This document shows positions 27,493-35,949 of a stretch of 64,000 bases of DNA, in pieces. The position numbers were made by a program, and so were the translations under genes. The stretch's first letter is position 1, and every line of letters begins with the position of its first letter. The notes below the pieces were generated by a model. That model saw nothing but the letters and a program-made list of their open reading frames with translations, did not search any database and was not told where the DNA came from. The DNA comes from Bacteroidaceae bacterium (GTDB taxonomy: Bacteria; Bacteroidota; Bacteroidia; Bacteroidales; Bacteroidaceae): positions 62,001 to 126,000 of the forward strand of contig JAFXEF010000035.1 in the NCBI GenBank assembly GCA_017520935.1, in the 5' to 3' direction.

Positions 27493-27541
27493 ACGTCTTT
27501 TATCATGTTATTAGTAAATAAATTATGTTTATCGCCAATAA

Positions 27542-27566
27542 GCACATAGTTTGCGGTGCAAAATTA
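27542..27566 (-). promoter_or_regulatory. promoter of the second M60 gene
   Basis: TAATTTTG on the minus strand (27559-27566), followed five bases later by CAAACTATGTGC (27542-27553), a 9 of 12 match to the leader motif of the two other surface genes. The leader is about 60 nt. Confidence 0.5.
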
Positions 27567-27720
27567 CAACTATTTTCTGAATATATGTATATAGAGAGAC
27601 ATTTTTTTATAGTCCATCAGACCATAGATCGCACCTATCACAGAATTCAAGTCGGGTGAATCCTTCACCCTCTCTCACATAAAAGTTCATCGTCCTATCA
27701 TGTAAAAGTCATTTGTTCTC

Positions 27721-27784
27721 TCATGTAAAGATGAATCATAACTTGTGATTACCTAATCAGAACTTATGATTTGACTTTACATGA
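27721..27784. repeat. 64-bp imperfect palindrome upstream of metF
   Basis: Two 31-nt arms (27721-27751, 27754-27784) starting TCATGTAAAG on each strand, about 80 percent complementary, with a 2-nt centre. No U-tract follows, so it is not a typical terminator; it may be an operator or repeat remnant. Confidence 0.6.
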
Positions 27785-27930
27785 CAGGTCTTGCAACTTT
27801 TATTCAAGAGAAGATTCCTGTTTTATCCAATAGATCCTGCATGCTTCACACAGAAGTATTTGACCACGGATGGCACGGAGCACACGGATTGTCTCGCGCT
27901 CGCGGAAACAGGAATTGCCAACTTACGCTA

Positions 27931-28008
27931 TTTATGGAAGTAGAAACAAGCAAATCGTATTATTTTATGGAAATAGATTACAGGAAATTTGCTGTTTTAT
28001 GGAAATAG
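27931..28008 (+). repeat. three spaced copies of TTTATGGAAATAG upstream of metF
   Basis: Copies begin at 27931 (TTTATGGAAGTAG), 27964 and 27996, spaced 33 and 32 nt, i.e. about three helix turns. The third copy lies between the -33 and -7 boxes of the metF promoter. The even spacing fits binding sites on one DNA face; a short local duplication is the alternative. Confidence 0.5.
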
Positions 28009-28019
28009 AATTATTTTTG
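27988..28019 (+). promoter_or_regulatory. metF promoter, predicted leaderless start
   Basis: TTTG (27988-27991), 20 nt, TATTTTTG (28012-28019), an exact consensus. The ATG lies 6 nt after the -7 box, so transcription should begin at or next to the start codon. Confidence 0.75.
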
Positions 28020-28024
28020 CAGAG

Positions 28025-28978
28025 ATGAACGTCATTGATTCCATAACAGCCGGCACAGGTACGGCATTTTCTTTCGAAGTGCTCCCCCCACTCAAGGGAA
28101 CGGGTATCGACAGCCTGTTCCGTACGGTGGACGAATTGCGCGAGTTTAACCCGCGCTACATCAACATCACCACTCACCGTAGCGAATATGTGTACCAGGA
28201 ATCGCCCGAAGGGGTATTCCACAAGGTATCGCTCCGCCGTAGACCCGGCACCGTTGCCGTGGCTGCCGCCATCAAGAGCCGCTACGACATCAATGTGGTG
28301 CCCCACATCCTCTGCAGCGGGTTTACCCGCGAGGAGACGGAGTACGTGCTGCTCGACCTGCAGTTTCTCGGCATCACCGACCTGCTGCTGCTGCGTGGCG
28401 ACAAGGCCAAGCACGAATCGACGTTCACCCCTACGGGCAACGGCTACAGCCATGCCATAGAGCTGCAGGCACAGGTGAACCGCTTCAACGAAGGATTCTT
28501 CTGCGACAGTTCGCCCATCAAGGAGCCCGGCCGGCCCTTCACCTACGGTGTGGCCTGCTACCCCGAGAAGCACGAGGAGTCGCCCAACATGGAGATGGAT
28601 ATCCACTGGCTGAAGGAGAAGGTGAAGGCGGGTGCCCAATATGCCGTGACACAGCTGTTCTACGACAACGATAAGTATTTCCGCTTCGTGGAGCGTGCCC
28701 GTGCCGAAGGCATCGACATCCCCATTATCCCCGGCATCAAGCCACTGAAGACGGCTCGCCAGCTGAACGTGATACCCAAGACCTTCAAGGTGGACATACC
28801 ACAGGCACTGGCCACGGAGGTGCTGAAGTGCAAGAACGACGAGGAGGTGCGGCAAGTGGGTGTGGAATGGTGTACGGCACAGTGCAAGGAGCTCATCGCC
28901 CACGGCGTGCCCAGCATACACTTCTATGCCATGGCGGCTACCGACAGTGTGAAGCAGGTGGCAAGGGAAATCTATTGA
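28025..28978 (+). CDS. metF: 5,10-methylenetetrahydrofolate reductase
   Basis: 317 residues from the ATG at 28025; the frame is open 12 codons further upstream, but those codons lie inside the promoter. It reduces methylenetetrahydrofolate to methyltetrahydrofolate for methionine synthesis, a cytoplasmic FAD enzyme with a TIM barrel. Visible family features are FSFEVLPPLKG with the catalytic Glu near the N-terminus, the folate/FAD region DLLLLRGDKA, and AQYAVTQLFYDNDKYFRF. Length is normal. It is the first of four plus-strand genes (metF, holB, ricT, gldH), but an 81-bp gap with GAAGAGGGAAAAGGGAAGAG-type sequence separates it from holB. No SAM riboswitch was recognised. Confidence 0.93.
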   Translation: MNVIDSITAGTGTAFSFEVLPPLKGTGIDSLFRTVDELREFNPRYINITTHRSEYVYQESPEGVFHKVSLRRRPGTVAVAAAIKSRYDINVVPHILCSGFTREETEYVLLDLQFLGITDLLLLRGDKAKHESTFTPTGNGYSHAIELQAQVNRFNEGFFCDSSPIKEPGRPFTYGVACYPEKHEESPNMEMDIHWLKEKVKAGAQYAVTQLFYDNDKYFRFVERARAEGIDIPIIPGIKPLKTARQLNVIPKTFKVDIPQALATEVLKCKNDEEVRQVGVEWCTAQCKELIAHGVPSIHFYAMAATDSVKQVAREIY

Positions 28979-29059
28979 GGGAAGAGGGAAAAGGGAAGAG
29001 TTTACAAATCATCATTCAGAACCGACAATTGACCGACTAAATAGAGAAGGAGCGAGCGG

Positions 29060-30184
29060 GTGTATTTCAAGGATATCATAGGACAGGACAGTGCGATACG
29101 GATGTTGCGTTCGGCAGTTGCCGAGGGACGCATCCCCCATGCACAGCTCATCTGTGGTCCGGAGGGTGTGGGCAAGTTGGCTGTGGCCGTGGCGTATGCC
29201 CGTTACCTGTGCTGCATGCACCGCAGTGGCGAGGAGGCTTGCGGCGAGTGCCCCTCGTGCAAGAAGTTTGACAAGTTGGTACACCCCGACCTGCACTTCG
29301 CCTTCCCCATCTACAAGAAAGACTCCGGCAAGACACCACACAGCGACGACTTCATCGACAAGTGGCGCCAGGCCGTGCTGGAGAATCCCTATATGAACCT
29401 CAACCAGTGGATGGACCACATAGGCACGGAAAATCAGCAGGGTCTCATCTATGCCTCGCAGAGCGAGGAAATTATCCGCAAGCTCACGCTCAAGTCGAGC
29501 GAGGGCGGCTACAAGGTGATGATCATCTGGATGGCCGAGAAGATGAACACTGAGTGCTCGAACAAGCTACTGAAGATGATAGAGGAGCCACCAGCCCAGA
29601 CGGTGTTCCTGCTTGTGGCCGAGAACCCCGACCTGCTGCTACCCACGATACAGAGCCGTGTGCAACGGCTCACGCTACGGCCCATTGAGGAGAGCCTCAT
29701 CGGTGCGTCACTCGTAGAGAGGTACGGACTGACCGATGCCGATGCCCGACAAATAGCCCATGCCTCGGCAGGTAACTGGCTGCAGGCCGTAGAGACCATC
29801 CACATAGGCAACCGCTCGAAGGAGTATATCGAGCTGTTCATGACACTCATGCGCCGGTCATACGCCCGTGACCTCAAAGGCATGCGCCAATGGGCCGACA
29901 CGGTGGCCGGCATGGGACGCGAGCCACAGAAGAACTTCCTCATCTACTGTCAGCGCATGATACGGGAGAGCTTCATCTGTAACTTCCACCGTCCCGAGAT
30001 AAACTATATGAACACTGACGAGGCCACGTTCACCTCGCGCTTTGCCCCCTTCGTGAACGAGAAGAACATCTTCGGTATCATGGAGGAGCTGAGCGAGGCA
30101 CAACGGCACATTGAGCAGAACGTGAATGCCAAGATGGTATTCTTCGACCTCGCACTAAAAATGATTATGCTACTGAAACAATAG
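29060..30184 (+). CDS. holB: DNA polymerase III delta-prime subunit (clamp loader)
   Basis: 374 residues, starting at a GTG (29060) preceded by AAGGAG. The N-terminal AAA+ module has FKDIIGQD, a Walker A-like GPEGVGK (33-39) and a zinc-knuckle-like set of cysteines (ACGECPSCKK, with CC further upstream). Then come KVMIIWMAEKMN and the SRVQRLTL segment typical of clamp-loader subunits. The protein is the stator of the clamp loader that places the beta clamp on DNA. It is longer than E. coli HolB, as usual for Bacteroidetes. It sits 50 bp upstream of ricT, an arrangement also common in Firmicutes. Confidence 0.9.
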   Translation: MYFKDIIGQDSAIRMLRSAVAEGRIPHAQLICGPEGVGKLAVAVAYARYLCCMHRSGEEACGECPSCKKFDKLVHPDLHFAFPIYKKDSGKTPHSDDFIDKWRQAVLENPYMNLNQWMDHIGTENQQGLIYASQSEEIIRKLTLKSSEGGYKVMIIWMAEKMNTECSNKLLKMIEEPPAQTVFLLVAENPDLLLPTIQSRVQRLTLRPIEESLIGASLVERYGLTDADARQIAHASAGNWLQAVETIHIGNRSKEYIELFMTLMRRSYARDLKGMRQWADTVAGMGREPQKNFLIYCQRMIRESFICNFHRPEINYMNTDEATFTSRFAPFVNEKNIFGIMEELSEAQRHIEQNVNAKMVFFDLALKMIMLLKQ

Positions 30185-30233
30185 GAATATGGCTACAGGA
30201 ATTCAGACTCCTGACACCTAAAATATATAATAT

Positions 30234-31388
30234 ATGAACGAATTCAAGACCAACGGCTGCGACGGTATCTGCAGCAAGGGATGCGGCCGACAAGATAAAC
30301 AACTCAACGTATTCGACTGGCTGGTAGATGTGCCAGGCAACATCGATGCCACTGACTACGTGGAGGTGCAGTTCAAGAACACCCGCAAGGGCTACTACCT
30401 CAACAGCAACAAGATACCCCTGCAGAAGGACGATATCGTTGCCGTAGAGGCCAGCCCCGGACACGACATCGGTACCGTGACGCTCACGGGCAGCTTAGTG
30501 CTGCTGCAGATGAAGAAGGCACGCATCAAGAGCGATGCCGAGGTGCGCCGGGTATACCGCAAGGCACGCGAGGTGGACATGGAGAAATACCATGAGGCCA
30601 AAGCCAAGGAGCAGGACACCATGATACGCTCGCGCCAGATTGCCAAAGACCTGGGGCTTGAGATGAAGATAGGCGATGTGGAGTATCAGGGCGACGGCAA
30701 CAAGGCCATCTTCTACTACATTGCCGACGGCCGTGTAGACTTCCGCCAGCTCATCAAGGTACTGGCCGAAGTGTTCAGGGTACGCATCGAGATGAAGCAG
30801 ATCGGTGCCCGCCAAGAGGCCGGACGCATCGGAGGCATCGGTCCCTGTGGCCGTGAGCTGTGTTGCGCCACCTGGCTCACCGGTTTCACCTCGGTATCGA
30901 CCAGTGCGGCCCGTTTCCAGGACATCTCCATGAATCCACAGAAGCTCGCAGGACAGTGTGCCAAGCTCAAATGCTGCATGAACTACGAGGTGGACGTCTA
31001 CGTGGAGTCTCTGAAACGCTTCCCTGCACGCGACATCACGTTAGAGACCCTTGACAGCACCTATTACTTCTTCAAGTCGGACATCCTCAAACGAGAGATT
31101 TCCTACTCTACAGACAAGAGTTTCGCGGCCAACATCGTCACCATCAGCACACGCCGGGCCTTTGACGTCATCAACATGAACAAGAAAGGCATCAAGCCTG
31201 AGACGCTCTCAGAGGACGGCAGCCAAGAGGTACCACAGCGTGTAGACCTGCTCGATCAGGACAGTGTGACCCGCTTCGACAGTGCCAAGAAAAAGAAGAA
31301 GAAAAAGAAGTCGGCAAGCAAGAGCACCGGCAACAACCAACACAAAGCGCCCAAGACCCCCTCAGGAAAGAACGATGCAGCACAGTAG
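30234..31388 (+). CDS. ricT: PSP1-domain protein, RicT/YaaT family
   Basis: 384 residues. Central PSP1 domain (about 85-260) with the conserved cysteines GPCGRELCCATWL and QCAKLKCCMNYE, plus an extra N-terminal cluster CDGICSKGCGR. In Bacillus the orthologue is part of an Fe-S-containing complex affecting RNase Y and phosphorelay; in Bacteroidetes its role is not established. The C-terminus is a lysine-rich unstructured tail (run of K, then SASKSTGNNQHKAPK), probably for nucleic-acid or ribosome contact. It stands between holB and gldH. Confidence 0.85.
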   Translation: MNEFKTNGCDGICSKGCGRQDKQLNVFDWLVDVPGNIDATDYVEVQFKNTRKGYYLNSNKIPLQKDDIVAVEASPGHDIGTVTLTGSLVLLQMKKARIKSDAEVRRVYRKAREVDMEKYHEAKAKEQDTMIRSRQIAKDLGLEMKIGDVEYQGDGNKAIFYYIADGRVDFRQLIKVLAEVFRVRIEMKQIGARQEAGRIGGIGPCGRELCCATWLTGFTSVSTSAARFQDISMNPQKLAGQCAKLKCCMNYEVDVYVESLKRFPARDITLETLDSTYYFFKSDILKREISYSTDKSFAANIVTISTRRAFDVINMNKKGIKPETLSEDGSQEVPQRVDLLDQDSVTRFDSAKKKKKKKKSASKSTGNNQHKAPKTPSGKNDAAQ

Positions 31389-31485
31389 GTTGCTGCCTCA
31401 AGTCGTTTCGGCTACATGAGTAAAAACTTCATTCCTATGTTCGTTGTCTCACACAGGAATTCTCTCACGAGGTGTTCTTCCTTTT

Positions 31486-31632
31486 CTCACACAGATCTCA
31501 CGAATCTCACGAAGAGCACTTGCTCTCGCTCGTGCTTACCCTCCGGTTGAAGGCACTCGGCGAAATGCCGACAAGCTGCGAGCACTTCTTGCGAAGCAGC
31601 CTTTTTCGTGAGATTCGTGAGATCTGTGTGAG
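31486..31632. repeat. family-1 palindromic repeat (copy 2, perfect 28-bp arms)
   Basis: Perfect inverted repeat: 31486-31513 and 31605-31632, tip CTCACACAGATCTCACGAAT. Each arm contains a tandem ATCTCACGA. The 91-nt loop carries GCACTCGGCGAAATGCCGAC and GCTGCGAGC stretches. The copy near 52.6 kb has nearly the same arms with the loop in opposite orientation. It fills the 318-bp gap between ricT and gldH together with a decayed arm copy (31445-31471). Confidence 0.85.
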
Positions 31633-31706
31633 GTATAATAGGGAGTCGTACAAGCCGAAATGCAAATGCAGAACATATAAACGATAATTCTAAAACAGAT
31701 TCCAAG

Positions 31707-32201
31707 TTGCTGAAAACATACAAAGCCCTCGTAGTGACACTCTTCACTGCAGCTCTATGCAGCTGCATAGAGAAGGAGACGCATAGCCTTTCGTTTGCCA
31801 CCATCTCCCCCGAAGGTTGGGAGGCAAAGGACACGCTCACATTCATAGCCGACACGCTGCCAAGAAGCACAATGAAGGGATTCGAGCTGCTGCTGCATAC
31901 CGAGAACTACCGCTATGCCAATATCGGCTTCCACCTATCCATAGAGCAGGATTCCATCGTCCTATACAGCGACAGCATACATACGATGCTGAGAGAGAGC
32001 AATCCCGCCAGGGGCATAGCGAGGCGATGTGACTACACCATCCCCATCACCAACCTCACGCTATGCGACAGCATGCACACCACCGTCAGAGTCACCCACC
32101 TCATGAGCGAGCACACCTTAAAGGGGATACGGGAAATAGGCATCAGAATCGGGTCTCCCGTTCGGCATCCAGGCGAAGTAGTATGGCAAGTAGAATGGTG
32201 A
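31707..32201 (+). CDS. gldH: gliding-motility-type lipoprotein GldH
   Basis: 164 residues. The only start before the signal peptide is TTG at 31707 (MLKTYKALVVTLFTAALCSC), with the lipidated Cys20 following a lipobox-like ALCS. The conserved body (FATISPEGWEAKDTLTF, LLLHTENYRYANIGFHL) matches the GldH family, widespread in Bacteroidetes including non-gliding gut species. In gliding species GldH is needed for motility; here the role is unknown. The position next to ricT is typical. Its last 59 bp overlap the end of the convergent rodA gene. Motif TTCTAAAACAGATTC (31688-31702) sits just before the start. Confidence 0.82.
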   Translation: MLKTYKALVVTLFTAALCSCIEKETHSLSFATISPEGWEAKDTLTFIADTLPRSTMKGFELLLHTENYRYANIGFHLSIEQDSIVLYSDSIHTMLRESNPARGIARRCDYTIPITNLTLCDSMHTTVRVTHLMSEHTLKGIREIGIRIGSPVRHPGEVVWQVEW

Positions 32202-33600
32202 AGCCCCACAGCGAAGAGCCTCCGTAGCTGAAGAAGGGCAGCGGAATACCTATCACAGGAGCCAGGCCAATCACCATACCCACATTGATGAACAGGTGGA
32301 AGGTAAGGATAGCTGCCAATGAATAGCCATAGACCCGGGTAAACTTGTTGCTCCCCTGCCGCTCGGCCAGCAGGATGATGCGGATAATGAACGTTGCATA
32401 CAAGAGCAATATGAACGCACATCCCATGAAGCCCTGCTCCTCACCAATCGTACAGAAGATAAAGTCGGTATGCTGCTCGGGCACATAGTTGAGCTTGGTC
32501 TGTGTGCCATTGAGGAAACCCTTTCCCCACAAACCGCCTGAACCAATGGCAATCTTCGACTGATTGATATTGTAGCCTACACCTGCCGGGTCGTCCTTCA
32601 GGCCCAGAAGTACCTCAATACGTATCCGCTGGTGAGGCTGCAGCTTCCCAATAAGCATATTGCAGGAATAATAGAACCCCACCGACCCCAAAGCGAAGAG
32701 GGCGATAAGCAGATAGGAGGCATAGCGCTCGAGCATATATACATATAATAGGTATAGCACCGTGCAGGCACACAGCACCAATTGGGCGATGCAGATATCA
32801 AACGGGATGACATAGCGCGAGAAGAGATAGGCTGCAAGCGTTCCTGTCAGGTTGAACAAGGCTATACCCCACGCCCTCTTCGCCCGTTTGGAATACACGC
32901 CCACCATCAATGCCGTGAAGAGCGGTACCAGCAGGAACACGACAAACTGCCCCACATTTACCGGCATCAGTTCAAAGAAATTCTCACCCTGCCCCACCCC
33001 AATGACAAAATATATCACTGCACACACGCCTATAGCGAGCAGAGAGCCTGTCATGCCCTCACGATACAGCACAAAGAAAAAGGAGAGGTATACCAGTGCC
33101 GAACCTGTCTCGTTCTGCAGCACGATAAGCAGCATAGGCACGAGGACAACAGCAAGCATCTTCAACACATCGGCCCGCTTGGCCATAGAGAAGCCGTAGG
33201 AGCTGAGCAGACGAGCCAGCGCCAATGCTGTGGCGAACTTCGAGAATTCGGCAGGCTGTATACGGATAGGTCCCAGCACAAGCCATGAGTGAGAGCCCTT
33301 GATATCGGGAGCCACAAAAATGGTCACCGCAAGCAGTATGACAAAGGCCACATAGACGGGGTAGGCAAGAAGTTCATAGTACTTCTTCTCTATATTGAGC
33401 AACACAATGCCCAACAACGAAGCACAGCCAATCCACACCAACTGTTTTCCCGGGTTAGAGTCGAAACTGAAGAAATCGGTCTCACCAAAATCATAACTGG
33501 CCCCACAGATGCTAAGCCATCCGCAAGCGACCAGGATAAAGTAGAGTATGATGGTAAACCAGTCTACCGACCGCCATAAGTTAACGTTCCTGATTGCCAT
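32143..33600 (-). CDS. rodA: rod-shape-determining peptidoglycan polymerase RodA (SEDS family)
   Basis: 485 residues with about ten membrane segments. It polymerises lipid II into glycan strands together with PBP2 during elongation. SEDS motifs seen are SWLVLGPIRIQPAEFSK near 100-115, PEQHTDFIF with the catalytic Asp, IGEEQGFMG and IPLPFFSYGGSS near the end. It is longer than E. coli RodA because of an extra central membrane region (about 215-310), usual in Bacteroidetes. The start ATG at 33600 overlaps the end of mrdA by 20 bp; this is the last gene of the rod operon. Confidence 0.93.
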   Translation of the reverse strand: MAIRNVNLWRSVDWFTIILYFILVACGWLSICGASYDFGETDFFSFDSNPGKQLVWIGCASLLGIVLLNIEKKYYELLAYPVYVAFVILLAVTIFVAPDIKGSHSWLVLGPIRIQPAEFSKFATALALARLLSSYGFSMAKRADVLKMLAVVLVPMLLIVLQNETGSALVYLSFFFVLYREGMTGSLLAIGVCAVIYFVIGVGQGENFFELMPVNVGQFVVFLLVPLFTALMVGVYSKRAKRAWGIALFNLTGTLAAYLFSRYVIPFDICIAQLVLCACTVLYLLYVYMLERYASYLLIALFALGSVGFYYSCNMLIGKLQPHQRIRIEVLLGLKDDPAGVGYNINQSKIAIGSGGLWGKGFLNGTQTKLNYVPEQHTDFIFCTIGEEQGFMGCAFILLLYATFIIRIILLAERQGSNKFTRVYGYSLAAILTFHLFINVGMVIGLAPVIGIPLPFFSYGGSSLWGFTILLAILLRLDAERETRF

Positions 33601-35428
33601 AATAGATTACCCGTTGTTGTATATCCTTTGCTTTCTGCTCACTCGCCTCACTCAGGGTGCCCGTCAGGTATTTCTCCATCAGCAGTGCACCGATAGGCAC
33701 ACCATACACCGCACCGAAGCCACCATTCTCCACATACACGGCTACAGCAATCTTCGGGTTATGCATCGGTGCGAAACCCATAAAGGCCGAGTGATCCTTG
33801 CCGCGGTTCTGCGCTGTTCCCGTCTTTCCGCACACCTCTATGCCCGGCAGATTGGCTGCCCGGCAAGTACCATTGAGCACAGCCTCACGCATACCCTGGA
33901 CTACGGTCTCATAGTGTTCTTTATCCACCATCGTATATTTAGGGAATCGATACAGGCTGTCAAGTTCCTCGCCCTGCACCTCCTTGACAATATGGGGAGT
34001 GATATACTTGCCGCGGTTGGCAATCGTAGCGCCCAGATTGGCAATCTGCAACGGTGTCAGCGTCACCTCGCCCTGCCCGATAGAGATGGAGATGATGGTC
34101 AAGCCATTCCAACGGCCACCATACCACTTGTCGTAAAAGGCCGAGTTGGGGATGAAGCCGCGCGCCTCACCCGGCAGGTCAATGCCCAAGCGATAGCCAA
34201 AGCCCATGGCCACCATGTGATCTTTCCAACGTGTAAGAGCCTCTTGCGGAGAGGCATAACGCGAAGAGCCGATCATGCGATACAGGCTCCAACAGAAATA
34301 GCTGTTGCAGGAAGTGGCCAAGGTAGGAACTATTGAAGTAGGAGAACTATGCGCATGGCAACCGACATGAAGCCCCTTATACCTGAAGCCAAGCGCACAA
34401 GGGAACTGAGTATCAACATCAATGACATCTTCCTGCAAGAAGGTGAGTGCCTGGGCCGTCTTGAATGTCGAACCGGGAGGATAGGTTCCCATGATGGCAC
34501 GATTGAGCAGCGGTTTCTGCTTGTTCTTGGAGAGCATCCTATGATTATCACCACGCTGACGGCCTACAAGAACCTGCGGATCAAAGGTCGGTGACGAAGC
34601 CATACACAGCACCTCACCCGTCTCAGGCTCTATGGCCACCACGCTACCTATCTTGTTCTGCAACAGCCGTTCGGCCAGTTCCTGCAACTCTATATCAAGG
34701 CTCAGTGTCAGATTCTTTCCCGGGACGGGAGCCACATCCTTAGCCCCATCCTGATAGCGCCCCTTCACACGCCCATACGCATCGCGAAGCAATACCTCCT
34801 TGCCCTTCTCTCCGCGCAACTGGCGCTCATAGAAACTTTCGATTCCCTGCTTCCCGATGAAGTCGCCCTGCACATAGTACCCATCAGCCGCAATATCCTT
34901 CTTGGACACCTCGCCCAAGTCACCAAAGATATGCCCTGCCAACGGATAGTTGTATTGCCTTACCGTGCGCTTCTGGATAGAAAAGCCCTCGAACTTATAC
35001 AACTGCTCCTGGAACATGGCAAAGTCTTCGGCAGTAAGCTGGCTGAGAAACAATTGGTCTGTATAGGAGGAATAGCCGGGGTTCAGCCTGCGGTTCTTCA
35101 CATCGGCCATGCGCTTGTCGAAGAACTCTCTCGTAATGCCTAAAGCATTGCAGAAGGCCAACGTATCCAACTCCTTGACATTGCGCATACACACCATCAC
35201 ATCATAGGCCGGCTGGTTCGACACCAGGAGCTTTCCGTTGCGGTCATACATCACCCCACGCGAAGGGTAAATCGTCTTGTTCAGGAAGGCATTGGAGTCG
35301 GCATGTTCCTTATACTCATCGTTCAGAATCTGCAAATAGAACAGACGCCCTATAAACAGCAGCACAATACCCAGCACTATGCCGAGAATGACAAACTTGC
35401 GGTTCTCAAACCTATACTCGTTATTCAT
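33581..35428 (-). CDS. mrdA: penicillin-binding protein 2 (elongation transpeptidase)
   Basis: 615 residues: one N-terminal membrane helix (about 10-32), a dimerisation domain, and a transpeptidase domain with SxxK (STFK in YPPGSTFKTAQ), SxN (SCN in TSCNSYFCW) and KTG (CGKTGTAQN). It crosslinks peptidoglycan with RodA during cell elongation and is a target of mecillinam-type beta-lactams. Gene order mreC-mreD-mrdA-rodA is standard. The start is 18 bp after mreD. Confidence 0.95.
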   Translation of the reverse strand: MNNEYRFENRKFVILGIVLGIVLLFIGRLFYLQILNDEYKEHADSNAFLNKTIYPSRGVMYDRNGKLLVSNQPAYDVMVCMRNVKELDTLAFCNALGITREFFDKRMADVKNRRLNPGYSSYTDQLFLSQLTAEDFAMFQEQLYKFEGFSIQKRTVRQYNYPLAGHIFGDLGEVSKKDIAADGYYVQGDFIGKQGIESFYERQLRGEKGKEVLLRDAYGRVKGRYQDGAKDVAPVPGKNLTLSLDIELQELAERLLQNKIGSVVAIEPETGEVLCMASSPTFDPQVLVGRQRGDNHRMLSKNKQKPLLNRAIMGTYPPGSTFKTAQALTFLQEDVIDVDTQFPCALGFRYKGLHVGCHAHSSPTSIVPTLATSCNSYFCWSLYRMIGSSRYASPQEALTRWKDHMVAMGFGYRLGIDLPGEARGFIPNSAFYDKWYGGRWNGLTIISISIGQGEVTLTPLQIANLGATIANRGKYITPHIVKEVQGEELDSLYRFPKYTMVDKEHYETVVQGMREAVLNGTCRAANLPGIEVCGKTGTAQNRGKDHSAFMGFAPMHNPKIAVAVYVENGGFGAVYGVPIGALLMEKYLTGTLSEASEQKAKDIQQRVIYYGNQER

Positions 35429-35446
35429 AGGCGAATGGACAAGACA

Positions 35447-35947
35447 TTAGCGACGATGACGGACAAACTCAATAGACATCACCAACATAACTGTCAACAA
35501 TGCACTGCACAGAATACGAAGCAGCAAATACCCGATATGGGCAAAGGAGAAGGCCTCGAGCAGGAACAATGCCGAATGATGCAGCATAACGGCCAGGAAG
35601 GCATAACGCAAGAACGGCCAGATGCCCATGCTCTCTATGCCCGGCTCGAAGTTCTCAAACTCCTCACGTGGCATAAACAAACGCAACAAACGTTCACGCG
35701 AGAATGCCAAGAGCACCGAAGCACCGGCATTGACACCCGGTGTGTTGCAGAACACATCGACCACCAAGCCCAAAACAAAAGCCAGCAACATCAACTTATT
35801 CTTATCCAAATCTTTATCCAGGGCCAGGATAAAATAGACATAGACGAACGGAGTAGCCAAGCCGAACAGGTATATCTTCTTGAACAAGAGAACCTGCGCC
35901 AGCACCAGCCCTACGAACCAAGCAATACGAGTAAGTGTTTTCTCCAT
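35447..35947 (-). CDS. mreD: rod-shape-determining membrane protein MreD
   Basis: 166 residues with about five hydrophobic helices (RIAWFVGLVLAQVLLF, FVYVYFILALD, LMLLAFVLGLVVDVF). Small, poorly conserved member of the elongasome linking MreC to the RodA/PBP2 pair. Identified by size, hydrophobic pattern, the DVFxxTPGVNAG segment and its position between mreC and mrdA (2-bp gap to mreC). Confidence 0.9.
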   Translation of the reverse strand: MEKTLTRIAWFVGLVLAQVLLFKKIYLFGLATPFVYVYFILALDKDLDKNKLMLLAFVLGLVVDVFCNTPGVNAGASVLLAFSRERLLRLFMPREEFENFEPGIESMGIWPFLRYAFLAVMLHHSALFLLEAFSFAHIGYLLLRILCSALLTVMLVMSIEFVRHRR

Positions 35948-35949
35948 AG

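Larger units (their letters stand above)
27493..28024. other. 532-bp divergent intergenic region between the M60 gene and metF
   Basis: Contains the M60 promoter, a 64-bp palindrome (27721-27784), a fragment with family-1-like sequence (27841-27925, TTCACACAGAAG and GTCTCGCGCTCGCGG), a triple repeat and the metF promoter. Direct copies of CATGTAAAAGTCATTTGTTC-like sequence lie at 27675-27725. No gene is seen. Confidence 0.55.

Noticed and set aside
28979..29059. Possible small RNA or regulator between metF and holB
   Set aside because: Only 81 bp with purine-rich repeat sequence; no promoter or stable independent structure visible.
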